Source of the DNA: Roseateles_E cavernae
GTDB lineage: Bacteria; Pseudomonadota; Gammaproteobacteria; Burkholderiales; Burkholderiaceae_C
DNA: 64,000 bases
Reading direction: 5' to 3'
Assembly: GCF_040187885.1 (NCBI RefSeq)
Contig: NZ_JBDPLH010000007.1
Coordinates: 174,014 to 238,013 of the forward strand
Part shown: positions 28,837-37,775 of the stretch, piece by piece
How positions within the stretch are numbered: position 1 is the first letter of the stretch
How the letters are laid out: each line of letters starts with the position of its first letter
The notes under the pieces: generated by a model
Database searches by the model: none
What the model was told of the DNA's origin: nothing
What the model saw: the letters and a program-made list of their open reading frames with translations, nothing else
Translations under genes and position numbers: made by a program

Positions 28837-29952
28837 ATGACCCAGCGCCCGTTCAATTTCTCCGCCGGCCCCGCCGCCCTGCCCGAAGAGGTGTTGCGCC
28901 AGGTGGCGGCGGAGATGCTGGACTGGCAGGGTTCGGGCATGAGCGTGATGGAGATGAGTCATCGCGGCCGCGAGTTCGTCTCGATTGCCGAGCGCGCCGA
29001 GTCCGACCTGCGCGAGCTGCTGCAGGTGCCGGCCAACTTCCGCATCCTGTTCATGCAGGGCGGTGGCCTGGCCGAGAACGCGATCGTGCCGTTGAACCTC
29101 TCACGCGGCGGCAAAGTGGACGTGGTGGTCAGCGGCTCCTGGTCGAAGAAGAGCGCCGAGGAGGCCCGCCGCTACGCCGACGTGCAGATCGCCGCCGACG
29201 GTGCAGCGACCGGCTACACCGCGCTGCCGGGCGACTGGCGGCTGCGCAAGGATGCGGCCTATGTCCATATCTGCAGCAACGAGACCATAGACGGCACCGA
29301 GTTCCACACCCTGCCCGACATCAAGGCCATGGGCAGCGACGCGCCGCTGGTGGCCGATGTGTCCTCGCATCAGCTCTCGCGCGCCATCGACTGGTCCAAG
29401 CTGGGCCTGGCCTTTGGCGGCGCGCAGAAGAATATCGGCCCGGCCGGCGTGACCCTGGTCTATGTGCGCGAGGACCTGCTGGGCCATGCGCTGCCGGCCT
29501 GCCCCTCGGCCTTCGACTACAAAATCGTGGCTGATGCGCAGTCGATGTTCAACACGCCGCCGACCTTCGCGATCTATGTCGCGGGCCTGGTGTTCCAGTG
29601 GCTGAAGACATTCAGCCATGCCGGCAAGACTGGCCTGGCCGCGATCGAGCAGCGCAATATCGACAAGGCCAATCTGCTCTACGGCGCGCTGGACGGCTCG
29701 GGCCTGTTTGAAAACCGCGTCGCGGCCGACTGCCGCTCGCGCATGAATATTCCGTTCTATCTGCGCGGTGAATACAACACCGAGCGCCTGAACGACGCCT
29801 TCCTGGCCGGTGCCAGGGAGCGCGGGCTGCTGCAACTCAAAGGCCACAAGTCGGTGGGCGGCATGCGTGCATCCATTTACAACGCCATGCCGCTGGAAGG
29901 CGTGCAGGCGCTGGTCACGTATCTGAAGGACTTTGAGACAAGCCATGGCTGA
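28837..29952 (+). CDS. serC: Phosphoserine aminotransferase
   Basis: PLP enzyme converting 3-phosphohydroxypyruvate to phosphoserine, and also active in pyridoxal synthesis. The 371-residue protein opens FNFSAGPAALPEEVLRQV, has MEMSHRGREF, the substrate-binding FMQGGGLAENA, the PLP-lysine region FGGAQKNIGPAGVTLV and VGGMRASIYNAMP at the end. It overlaps pheA by eight bases. The serC-pheA-tyrA-aroA order couples serine and aromatic synthesis. Confidence 0.98.
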   Translation: MTQRPFNFSAGPAALPEEVLRQVAAEMLDWQGSGMSVMEMSHRGREFVSIAERAESDLRELLQVPANFRILFMQGGGLAENAIVPLNLSRGGKVDVVVSGSWSKKSAEEARRYADVQIAADGAATGYTALPGDWRLRKDAAYVHICSNETIDGTEFHTLPDIKAMGSDAPLVADVSSHQLSRAIDWSKLGLAFGGAQKNIGPAGVTLVYVREDLLGHALPACPSAFDYKIVADAQSMFNTPPTFAIYVAGLVFQWLKTFSHAGKTGLAAIEQRNIDKANLLYGALDGSGLFENRVAADCRSRMNIPFYLRGEYNTERLNDAFLAGARERGLLQLKGHKSVGGMRASIYNAMPLEGVQALVTYLKDFETSHG

Positions 29953-31066
29953 TAGCCCCCAACCCGGCAGCAATCCCGGTGCCGATCCCGAACTGCTGAA
30001 ACTGCGCGATCAGATCGACGCGGTCGACCAGCAACTGCTGCAGCTGCTGAACCGCCGCGCCACGCTGGCCTCCGAGGTCGGCGAGCTGAAGAAGAAGGAA
30101 GGCTCGGTGGTCTTCCGCCCCGAGCGCGAGGCCCAGGTCATCAGCGGCCTGAAGTCGCACAACCCCGGCCCTTTGATGAGCGACAGTGTCGCGCCGATCT
30201 GGCGCGAGATCATGTCGGCCTGCCGCGCGCTCGAGACGCCGACCCGCGTCGCCTATCTGGGCCCGGCCGGCACCTTCAGCGAGCAGGCCGCGCTGGGCTT
30301 CTTCGGCAGCTCCATCGTGCAAGTGCCCTGCACCAGCATCGACGAGGTGTTCCGCACCACCACCGCCGGCGCCGCCGACTTCGGCGTCGTACCGGTCGAG
30401 AACTCGACCGAGGGTGTGGTCGCGCGCTCGCTGGACCTCTTTCTGACCACGCCGCTGTTCATCATCGGCGAGACCAGCCTGTTCGTGCGCCACAACCTGC
30501 TGCGGCGCGAAAACTCTCTGGACGACATCCAGGCCGTCTGCGCCCACCCCCAGGCCCTGGCCCAGTGCCATGGCTGGCTGTCCACCCATCTGCCGCATGC
30601 CGAGCGCCGCCCGGTGTCCAGCAATGCCGAGGGCGCGCGCCTGGCCTCGCTGGACAAGCGCCTGGCCGGCATCGCCAGCGAGCGCGCCGGCAGCGAGTAC
30701 GGCCTGCATCTGGTGGCCCCCGCCATCCAGGACGATGCCCACAACCGCACCCGCTTTGCCATCGTCACTCACCCGGACCGGCACCCGGCGCCGAAAGCCT
30801 CGGGCAACGACTGCATCAGCCTGGTGGTCTCGGTGACCAACAAGCCCGGCGCGGTGCATGACATGCTGGTGCCGCTGAAGGAACGCGGCGTCTCGATGAC
30901 GCGCTTCGAGTCGCGGCCGGCCCGCTCGGGCCAGTGGGAGTACTACTTCTACATCGATCTGCAAGGCCACCCCGACCAGCCTCATGTGGCCCAGGCGCTG
31001 CGCGAGTTGCGCGAGGCCTGCGCCTTCTTCAAACTGCTGGGCACTTACCCGCTGGATTCACACTGA
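29945..31066 (+). CDS. pheA: Bifunctional chorismate mutase / prephenate dehydratase (P-protein)
   Basis: Converts chorismate to prephenate and on to phenylpyruvate. The 373-residue protein has an AroQ chorismate mutase domain (about 15-100: LRDQIDAVDQQLLQLLNRRATLA), a prephenate dehydratase domain (about 103-280: YLGPAGTFSEQAA, VPVENSTEGVV, and the catalytic TRF motif in HNRTRFAIV) and a C-terminal ACT domain (about 290-370) carrying ESRPAR for phenylalanine feedback control. The start at 29945 lies inside the end of serC. Confidence 0.97.
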   Translation: MADSPQPGSNPGADPELLKLRDQIDAVDQQLLQLLNRRATLASEVGELKKKEGSVVFRPEREAQVISGLKSHNPGPLMSDSVAPIWREIMSACRALETPTRVAYLGPAGTFSEQAALGFFGSSIVQVPCTSIDEVFRTTTAGAADFGVVPVENSTEGVVARSLDLFLTTPLFIIGETSLFVRHNLLRRENSLDDIQAVCAHPQALAQCHGWLSTHLPHAERRPVSSNAEGARLASLDKRLAGIASERAGSEYGLHLVAPAIQDDAHNRTRFAIVTHPDRHPAPKASGNDCISLVVSVTNKPGAVHDMLVPLKERGVSMTRFESRPARSGQWEYYFYIDLQGHPDQPHVAQALRELREACAFFKLLGTYPLDSH

Positions 31067-31067
31067 G

Positions 31068-31958
31068 ATGTACAAACAACTGGGCGTGATCGGCTGCGGC
31101 CTGATGGGCGGCTCGTTCGCGCTGGCGATGAAGAAGGCCGGCCTGGTCAAGCGCATCGTCGGCTACAGCAAGTCGCCGTCGACCACTGAAACAGCCAAGC
31201 GCCTGGGCGTCATCGATATGGTGGCCGAGTCGGCGCTGCAGGCGGTGGCCGGCTCGGACATCGTGCTGCTGGCCGTGCCGGTGGCGGCCACCGAAGCCAG
31301 CCTGCGCGCGGTGCGCCATCTGGTCGAACGCAAGGTGCTGTTCATGGATGTCGGCTCGACCAAATGCGATGTGGCCGAGGCGGCACGACGCGCGCTGGGC
31401 GACAAGCTGCCCGCCTTTGTGCCGGCCCACCCGATCGCCGGCAAGGAGTCGGGCGGCGTGCAGAACGCCGACGCCGCGCTCTACCAGGGCCGCCAGGTCA
31501 TCCTGACGCCGCTCCCCGAGACCGATGCCGGCCTGGTGCAGAAGGCCACCGACATCTGGTCGGCCCTGGGCTCCCAGGTGTTGAAGATGACGCCGGAGAA
31601 CCATGACGCTGCTTTTGCCGCCGTCAGCCACCTGCCGCATCTGCTGGCCTTCGCCTTTTTCCAGGCGGTGGCCAGCCAGCCCGCCGGGCGCGACTATCTG
31701 AGCCTGGCCGGCCCGGGCTTTCGCGACTTCACCCGCATCGCCGCCAGCGAGCCGGCGGTCTGGCGCGACATCCTGATGGCCAACAAGGGCGAGTTGCTGG
31801 CGCAGTCGCGCCTGTTCCGGCAGGCGCTCGACGCACTGGAAGCGATGATCCACAGCGGCGATGCCGCCGCGCTTGAGGCCCGCATCCGCCTGATCGCCGA
31901 GGCCCGCGCCAATTGGCATATGAATGCGCCACGCGCCACCACGCGCAAAGACAACTGA
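31068..31958 (+). CDS. tyrA: Prephenate (arogenate) dehydrogenase
   Basis: NAD(P)-dependent decarboxylating dehydrogenase leading to 4-hydroxyphenylpyruvate or tyrosine. The 296-residue protein begins with the dinucleotide fold VIGCGLMGGSFALAMKKAG and has the substrate site PAHPIAGKESGGVQNAD (His and Lys) and SHLPHLLAFAF. There is no fused chorismate mutase. It begins one base after the pheA stop. In several related genomes hisC lies between pheA and tyrA; here it is absent. Confidence 0.95.
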   Translation: MYKQLGVIGCGLMGGSFALAMKKAGLVKRIVGYSKSPSTTETAKRLGVIDMVAESALQAVAGSDIVLLAVPVAATEASLRAVRHLVERKVLFMDVGSTKCDVAEAARRALGDKLPAFVPAHPIAGKESGGVQNADAALYQGRQVILTPLPETDAGLVQKATDIWSALGSQVLKMTPENHDAAFAAVSHLPHLLAFAFFQAVASQPAGRDYLSLAGPGFRDFTRIAASEPAVWRDILMANKGELLAQSRLFRQALDALEAMIHSGDAAALEARIRLIAEARANWHMNAPRATTRKDN

Positions 31959-31972
31959 TTCGCCCTTTTTCC

Positions 31973-33988
31973 ATGTTCAAGATTCCCTTCCTCGACCTGC
32001 CGCCGCTGCGCAGCGCCGCCGGTACCGTGCGCCTGCCGGGCTCCAAAAGCATCTCCAACCGGGTGCTGCTGCTGGCCGGCCTGTCAGAGGGCACGACGCT
32101 GGTCCACGACCTGCTGGACTCCGACGACACCGCCGTGATGCTGGCCGCGCTGAAGGAATTGGGCTGCACGCTGGAGCAGGTCGACGGTGGCCCGCTCAAG
32201 CTCACCGGCATCGGCGCCCGTCTGGGCACCCAGCAGGCCAAGCTCTTCCTGGGCAATGCCGGCACCGCGATGCGGCCGCTGACCGCCGCGCTGGCCCTGC
32301 TGGCCGCCACCCAGGGTGGCGAGTTCGAGCTCAGCGGCGTGCCGCGCATGCATGAGCGGCCTATCGGTGATCTGGTCGATGCGCTGCGCGGCCTGGGCTG
32401 CGAGATCGACTGCCTGGGCCAGCCGGGCTATCCGCCGCTGCGCTTGCGCGGCCCATCGAGCCTGCGCCTGAGCGAGCCGGTGCGCGTGCGCGGCGATGTC
32501 TCCAGCCAGTTCCTGACCGCGCTGCTGCTGGCCCTGCCCCTGGTGGCCGAGCAGGAGGTGCAGATCGAAGTCATTGGCGAACTGATCTCCAAGCCTTATA
32601 TCCACATCACGCTCGAACTGCTCAAGCGCTTCGGCATCGAGGTGCGGCGCGAAGGCTGGCAGCGTTTCACGATACCGGCCGGCAGCCGCTACCGCTCGCC
32701 GGGCGAGGCCCATGTCGAGGGCGATGCCTCGTCGGCCTCCTACTTTGTCGCGCTGGGTGCGATCGCAGCGTTTGAAGCGCCGGTCCGCATCGAAGGCGTG
32801 GGCTCGGCCTCGCTGCAGGGCGATGTGCGCTTTGTCGAGGCCGCCCGGGCCATGGGCGCCCTGGTCGAGTCCGGGCCCAACTGGCTCGAAGTCAGGCGTG
32901 GCGCCTGGCCTTTGAAGGCGCTGGACCTGGACTGCAACCACATCCCCGACGCGGCGATGACACTGGCAGTGATGGCGCTGTACGCCGACGGCCCCAGCAC
33001 CCTGCGCAATATCGCCTCCTGGCGCGTCAAGGAGACCGACCGCCTGGCCGCGATGGCCATCGAGTTGCGCAAGCTCGGCGCCGAGGTCGACGAAGGCCCG
33101 GACTGGCTGCGTGTGCAGCCGCCCAAGGTCTGGCAGCCGGCCGCCATCCACACTTATGACGACCACCGGGTCGCGATGTGCTTCTCCTTGGCTGCCTTCA
33201 ACGCGCTGGTCGCCGAGCCCGCGCTGCCGGTGCGCATTCTCGAACCGCACTGCGTGGCCAAGACCTTCCCCGACTATTTCGAGACCCTGTTCGAACTGGT
33301 GCAGGCCCGCGCCGACGACATCCCGGTGCTGACCATCGATGGCCCGACCGCGTCCGGCAAGGGCACGCTGGCCGATGAGGTCGCCCATGCTCTGGGCTAT
33401 ATCGTGCTGGATTCGGGCGCGCTGTACCGCGCCGCCGGCCTGGCCGCCTCGCGTGCCGGCATCGATCTGGACGATGGTCCGGCCGTCGCCGCGCTGGCCT
33501 CGGGCCTCGATCTGCGCTTCCGCAAAGGCCGGGCCTATCTGGGTGATAAGGACATTAGCGAGCTCTTGCGTGCCGAAGCCGTCGGCCTGATGGCTTCCCG
33601 GGTGGCGGTCCATGCCGAGGTGCGCGCCGCGCTGAACCAGCTGCAGCTCGATTTCCGCCAGCTGCCCGGCCTGGTGGCCGATGGTCGCGATATGGGCTCG
33701 GCCGTGTTTCCGGACGCCGCGCTGAAGGTATTCCTGACCGCCAGCGCCCAGACGCGCGCCGAGCGCCGCCATAAGCAATTGATTTCCAAGGGTATTTCGG
33801 CTAATATCGCGGGCTTGCGTGCGGATTTGGAAGCACGGGACGCTCGCGACAGCAATCGCAGCGCCTCGCCTTTGAAGCCCGCCGCAGACGCGCAAAGCCT
33901 CGACAACTCGGCCCAGACCATTGAGCAATCAAGGGATCAGGTGCTGGCTTGGTGGGAAGAGCGCCGGCCGTTTCAAACCCAGCGTTGA
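31973..33988 (+). CDS. Fused 3-phosphoshikimate 1-carboxyvinyltransferase / cytidylate kinase
   Basis: A single 671-residue frame carries two enzymes that are normally separate. Residues 1 to about 440 are class I EPSP synthase (AroA) with LPGSKSISNRVLLLAGL (Lys25) and GNAGTAMRPL (residues 94-103; Gly97 is the glyphosate-sensitivity position and is unaltered). Residues about 450-671 are cytidylate kinase (Cmk) with P-loop GPTASGKGT (457-465), LDSGALYRAAG and GRDMGSAVFPDA. No stop or frameshift separates them. The fusion joins chorismate synthesis to CMP phosphorylation, which share only chromosomal neighbourhood in most proteobacteria. rpsA follows after 157 bases. Confidence 0.96.
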   Translation: MFKIPFLDLPPLRSAAGTVRLPGSKSISNRVLLLAGLSEGTTLVHDLLDSDDTAVMLAALKELGCTLEQVDGGPLKLTGIGARLGTQQAKLFLGNAGTAMRPLTAALALLAATQGGEFELSGVPRMHERPIGDLVDALRGLGCEIDCLGQPGYPPLRLRGPSSLRLSEPVRVRGDVSSQFLTALLLALPLVAEQEVQIEVIGELISKPYIHITLELLKRFGIEVRREGWQRFTIPAGSRYRSPGEAHVEGDASSASYFVALGAIAAFEAPVRIEGVGSASLQGDVRFVEAARAMGALVESGPNWLEVRRGAWPLKALDLDCNHIPDAAMTLAVMALYADGPSTLRNIASWRVKETDRLAAMAIELRKLGAEVDEGPDWLRVQPPKVWQPAAIHTYDDHRVAMCFSLAAFNALVAEPALPVRILEPHCVAKTFPDYFETLFELVQARADDIPVLTIDGPTASGKGTLADEVAHALGYIVLDSGALYRAAGLAASRAGIDLDDGPAVAALASGLDLRFRKGRAYLGDKDISELLRAEAVGLMASRVAVHAEVRAALNQLQLDFRQLPGLVADGRDMGSAVFPDAALKVFLTASAQTRAERRHKQLISKGISANIAGLRADLEARDARDSNRSASPLKPAADAQSLDNSAQTIEQSRDQVLAWWEERRPFQTQR

Positions 33989-34145
33989 GTGGGAGACGGT
34001 CCAGGCCTGAGAAGCCAGGGCCCGCCGCCCTTCCCTCCGAACGCCAGTTCATCGAGGGCGGCGATGTCTACAACCTAACCCGCAAGCCCGTCTTGCACCC
34101 ACCGCGCCTGGACCAAACGCCTTGGTCGACGCACAGGAAACCAGA

Positions 34146-35855
34146 ATGTCCCAAACCCAAACCGCTTCCGGCATGGACTCCTTCGCAGCAATGTTCGAAG
34201 AGTCGCTGCAGAAGTCCGACATGCGCGCCGGCGAAGTGATCTCCGCTGAAGTCGTTCGCGTCGAGCACAGCTTCGTCGTCGTCAACGCAGGCCTGAAGTC
34301 CGAAGCCTACGTGCCTATCGAAGAATTCAAGAACGACCAGGGCGAACTGGAAGTTCAAGTCGGTGACTTCGTGTCCGTCGCCATCGACGCCATCGAAAAC
34401 GGCTACGGCGACACCATCCTGTCGCGCGACAAGGCCAAGCGCCTGGCCTCGTGGCTGAGCCTGGAAACCGCACTGGAGTCGGGCGACTTCGTGACCGGTA
34501 CCGTGTCGGGCAAGGTCAAGGGCGGCCTGACCGTGCTGGTCAACGGCATCCGCGCCTTCCTGCCGGGCTCCCTGCTGGACACCCGTCCGGTCAAGGACAT
34601 GAGCCCGTACGAAGGCAAGACCATGGAGTTCAAGGTCATCAAGCTGGACCGCAAGCGCAACAACGTCGTGTTGTCGCGCCGCGCTGTGGTCGAGGCTTCG
34701 ATGGGCGAAGAGCGTGCCAAGCTGCTGGAAACCCTGTCCGAAGGCGCGATCGTCAACGGCGTGGTCAAGAACATCACCGAATACGGTGCCTTCGTGGACC
34801 TGGGCGGTATCGACGGCCTGCTGCACATCACCGACATGGCATGGCGCCGTGTCCGTCACCCGTCAGAAGTCGTGACGGTTGGCCAGGAACTGACCGCCAA
34901 GGTCCTGAAGTTCGACGCCGAGAAGAACCGCGTCTCGCTGGGCCTGAAGCAGCTGGGCGATGACCCGTGGTTCGGCGTTGCTCGCCGCTACCCGACCAGC
35001 ACCCGCCTGTTCGGCAAGGTCACTAACATCGCCGACTACGGCGCCTTCGTCGAGATCGAGCCGGGCATCGAAGGCCTGGTGCACGTCTCCGAAATGGACT
35101 GGACCAACAAGAACGTCGCACCGTCGAAGATCGTCTCGCTGGGCGACGAGGTCGAAGTCATGGTGCTGGAGATCGACGAAGACAAGCGTCGCATCTCGCT
35201 GGGCATGAAGCAGTGCAAGGCCAATCCTTGGGAAGAGTTCGCCGAGAACGTCAAGCGCGGCGACAAGGTCAAGGGCCCGGTCAAGTCGATCACCGACTTC
35301 GGCGTGTTCGTCGGCCTGGCTCAAGGCATCGACGGCCTGGTGCACCTGTCCGACCTGTCCTGGGACGAGACCGGCGAAGCTGCCGTGCGCAACTTCAAGA
35401 AGGGCCAGGAAGTCGAAGCCGTCGTGCTGGCCGTGGACGTCGAGCGCGAGCGCATCTCGCTGGGCATCAAGCAGCTGGACAGCGACCCCTTCACCGCCTA
35501 CACCACGGTCAATGACCGCGGCATGTCGGTGACCGGCAAGGTCAAGACGGTCGACGCGCGTGGCGCCGAGATCGAACTGGCCGATGGCGTGCTGGGTTAT
35601 CTGCGCGCTTCGGAAATCTCCCGCGATCGCGTGGAAGACGCCCGCAACGTGCTGAAGGAAGGCGACGAAGTCACCTCCATCGTCGTCAACATCGACCGCA
35701 AGACCCGCAACATCCAGCTGTCGATCAAGGCCAAGGACAATGCAGACAGCCAAGAGGCGATGCAGCGTCTGTCCGCCACGTCCGAGCGTGAGAACGCCGG
35801 CACGACCAGCCTGGGCGCTCTGCTGCGCGCCAAGCTGGACAATCAAGGCAACTAA
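34146..35855 (+). CDS. rpsA: 30S ribosomal protein S1
   Basis: mRNA-binding ribosomal protein needed to start translation of most messages. The 569-residue protein has six S1/OB domains; the repeated signature (for example ITEYGAFVDLGGIDGLLHITDM, IADYGAFVEIEPGIEGLVHVSEM, ITDFGVFVGLAQGIDGLVHLSDL) is clear in domains 3-5, with the more divergent ribosome-binding domains 1-2 first. The ATG at 34146 follows AGGAA at ideal spacing; a TTG upstream is discarded. Codon use is more biased than in neighbours, as expected for a highly expressed gene. The aroA/cmk-rpsA-ihfB order is widely conserved. Confidence 0.98.
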   Translation: MSQTQTASGMDSFAAMFEESLQKSDMRAGEVISAEVVRVEHSFVVVNAGLKSEAYVPIEEFKNDQGELEVQVGDFVSVAIDAIENGYGDTILSRDKAKRLASWLSLETALESGDFVTGTVSGKVKGGLTVLVNGIRAFLPGSLLDTRPVKDMSPYEGKTMEFKVIKLDRKRNNVVLSRRAVVEASMGEERAKLLETLSEGAIVNGVVKNITEYGAFVDLGGIDGLLHITDMAWRRVRHPSEVVTVGQELTAKVLKFDAEKNRVSLGLKQLGDDPWFGVARRYPTSTRLFGKVTNIADYGAFVEIEPGIEGLVHVSEMDWTNKNVAPSKIVSLGDEVEVMVLEIDEDKRRISLGMKQCKANPWEEFAENVKRGDKVKGPVKSITDFGVFVGLAQGIDGLVHLSDLSWDETGEAAVRNFKKGQEVEAVVLAVDVERERISLGIKQLDSDPFTAYTTVNDRGMSVTGKVKTVDARGAEIELADGVLGYLRASEISRDRVEDARNVLKEGDEVTSIVVNIDRKTRNIQLSIKAKDNADSQEAMQRLSATSERENAGTTSLGALLRAKLDNQGN

Positions 35856-35911
35856 TCATTGCTCGCAAGGGCCCGGGCTCTGGTAGCCTAGGGCCTTGCC
35901 GGTGATGCCGC

Positions 35912-35946
35912 AGGCTCGCCACTCTTTCGAGGGCGAGCCTGTTTCA
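35912..35946 (+). terminator. Hairpin between rpsA and ihfB
   Basis: A perfect 9-bp stem (AGGCTCGCC at 35912-35920 with GGCGAGCCT at 35932-35940) and an 11-base loop, followed only by GTTTC. The weak T-run suggests a partial terminator or attenuator, letting some transcription reach ihfB. Confidence 0.55.
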
Positions 35947-35972
35947 ATTCCAATCACAAGAATTTTCACGTC

Positions 35973-36293
35973 ATGACCCGATCCGATCTTGTTGCCCATC
36001 TGGCCGAGCGCTTTGGCCAGCTCACCCAGCGCGACACCGAGTTCGCGGTCAAGACCATTCTGGACGCGATGTCCGACGCGCTGGCCAAGGGCCACCGCAT
36101 CGAGATCCGCGGTTTCGGCAGCTTCTCGATCAACCGCCGCCCGCCCCGCATGGGCCGCAATCCGCGCAGCGGCGAGCAGGTGCTGATCCCCGAGAAGCTG
36201 GTGCCTCATTTCAAACCGGGCAAGGCCCTGCGCGAGTCGGTCGACGAACAGCTGCCGGTGCTCGACGACAAGGGCAGCGAGATTCACGCCTGA
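35973..36293 (+). CDS. ihfB: Integration host factor subunit beta
   Basis: Small DNA-bending protein that pairs with IHF-alpha in nucleoid organisation, recombination and sigma-54 promoters. The 106-residue protein shows the family pattern: MTRSDLVAHLAE, the GFGSFSINRRPPRMGRNPRSG arm with the intercalating proline, and VPHFKPGKALRE. The length is slightly above the usual 94, with a C-terminal extension (LPVLDDKGSEIHA). Conserved position after rpsA. Confidence 0.97.
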   Translation: MTRSDLVAHLAERFGQLTQRDTEFAVKTILDAMSDALAKGHRIEIRGFGSFSINRRPPRMGRNPRSGEQVLIPEKLVPHFKPGKALRESVDEQLPVLDDKGSEIHA

Positions 36294-36327
36294 GCGCCAC
36301 GACCGCCGCCCCCTAGAATCTGCCTCG

Positions 36328-36630
36328 ATGCGTATCTTCGTCTGGCTCTTCCGGGCCTTCATCTTCTTCGCCCTCTTCGCCTTCGCGCTGAACAACAGCC
36401 AGGAGGCCACCGTGCGCTGGTTCTTCGGCCACGAGTGGCGCGCACCGATGGTCATCATCGTGCTGCTGGCCTTCGGCTGCGGCGCCGCTTTAGGCGTGCT
36501 GGCCATGGTGCCGGCCTGGTGGAAGCACCGCCGCGTCGCACAGCGCGGCGGCGACATCGCACCGGCCGTTTCCGACGCTCCCACGTCCACCGAAGTTCAG
36601 ACCCCCAGCGGCGTGCGCGATGGACTTTGA
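36328..36630 (+). CDS. lapA: LapA-family membrane protein (DUF1049)
   Basis: A 100-residue inner-membrane protein with two hydrophobic segments (FRAFIFFALFAFALNN and VIIVLLAFGCGAALGVLAMVPAW) around the NNSQEATVRWFFG loop typical of LapA. It works with LapB in regulating lipopolysaccharide assembly. The C-terminal tail is polar. The gene overlaps lapB by 11 bases, as expected for the lapAB pair. Confidence 0.88.
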   Translation: MRIFVWLFRAFIFFALFAFALNNSQEATVRWFFGHEWRAPMVIIVLLAFGCGAALGVLAMVPAWWKHRRVAQRGGDIAPAVSDAPTSTEVQTPSGVRDGL

Positions 36631-37768
36631 TCTGCGCTGGCTGCTGTTCGCGCTGCCGGTGGCCTTCGGCCTCGGCTGGCTGGCCTCCAAGCTCGATGCG
36701 CGGCAGTGGAAGCGTGAGCAGCGCGATGCCCCCAAGGCCTACTTCAAGGGCCTGAATCTGCTGCTCAACGAGCAGCAGGACAAGGCCATCGACGCCTTCA
36801 TCGAGGCGGTGCAGAACGATCCCGACACCTCCGAGCTGCACTTCGCGCTGGGCAATCTGTTCCGCCGCCGCGGCGAGTACGAGCGCGCGGTGCGGGTGCA
36901 CCAGCATCTGCTGCAGCGCGGAGACCTGCCGCGCGCCGAGCGCGACCGCGCCCAGCATGCGCTGGCCCAGGACTTCTTCAAGGCCGGCTTGTTCGACCGT
37001 GCCGAGGAGGCTTTTGCCGCGCTGCGCGGCACCGCCTTCGAGACCGAGGCCGAGCTGGCCCTGCTGTCGCTGTACGAGCGCTCGCGCGAATGGCGCAAGG
37101 CTGCCGAGGTAGCCCGCCATCTGGAGCAAGGCGGCACCGCCTCGTTCGCGGCCCGCATCGCCAACTATCTCTGCGAGCAGGCGCTGGAAGCCCAGGCCCG
37201 CAACGAGCACGGCGAGGCGCAGGAGCTGCTGGCCCAGGCCCGCAAGACCGCGCCGCAGGCCGCCCGCGCCCATGTGCTGGCCGGCCAGATGCTGGCCCGG
37301 CGCGGTCAGCCCGAGCAGGCCATGGCCGCCTATGCCCAGTTGCTGAGCGCCAAGCCCGAGGCCTTCAATCTGGTGGCCGGCGACTATGCGGACGCGGCCC
37401 TGGCCATCGGCGCGACCGAGCCGGCGCTGGCCACGCTGCTGGCCCAGTACCAGCGCGCGCCCGGCATGCATCTGCTGCTGGCCATCGCCAAGCTGGAGCC
37501 GGCCGCCGCCGCCCAGCGCCAGCGCCTGGTGACCCATCTGCGCGCCGAGCCCAGCCTCAGCGCCGCCCGCATGCTGCTGACCCAGAGCAAGGCCCAGCTC
37601 AGCGAGGAGGAAGCTCCGCTGATGGCCGCCGCGCTGGACCGCGCCAGCCGGCCGCTGCAGCGCTATCGCTGCGCCGCCTGCGGCTTCGAGGCCCAGCACT
37701 ATTTCTGGCAATGCCCGGGCTGCCTGAACTGGGACACCTACCCGCCACGCCACGTGGAAGAACTCTAA
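36620..37768 (+). CDS. lapB: Lipopolysaccharide assembly protein LapB (YciM)
   Basis: Membrane-anchored TPR protein that recruits FtsH to degrade LpxC and so balances LPS and phospholipid synthesis. The 382-residue protein has an N-terminal anchor (LRWLLFALPVAFGLGWLASKL), several TPR units from about residue 45 to 330, and a C-terminal rubredoxin-like metal site formed by CAACGFEA and CPGCLNWD (two CxxC pairs). The length matches the E. coli protein (389). It is the last gene of the conserved block, and the glycan cluster starts 7 bases further. Confidence 0.95.
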   Translation: MDFDLRWLLFALPVAFGLGWLASKLDARQWKREQRDAPKAYFKGLNLLLNEQQDKAIDAFIEAVQNDPDTSELHFALGNLFRRRGEYERAVRVHQHLLQRGDLPRAERDRAQHALAQDFFKAGLFDRAEEAFAALRGTAFETEAELALLSLYERSREWRKAAEVARHLEQGGTASFAARIANYLCEQALEAQARNEHGEAQELLAQARKTAPQAARAHVLAGQMLARRGQPEQAMAAYAQLLSAKPEAFNLVAGDYADAALAIGATEPALATLLAQYQRAPGMHLLLAIAKLEPAAAAQRQRLVTHLRAEPSLSAARMLLTQSKAQLSEEEAPLMAAALDRASRPLQRYRCAACGFEAQHYFWQCPGCLNWDTYPPRHVEEL

Positions 37769-37775
37769 AGACACC

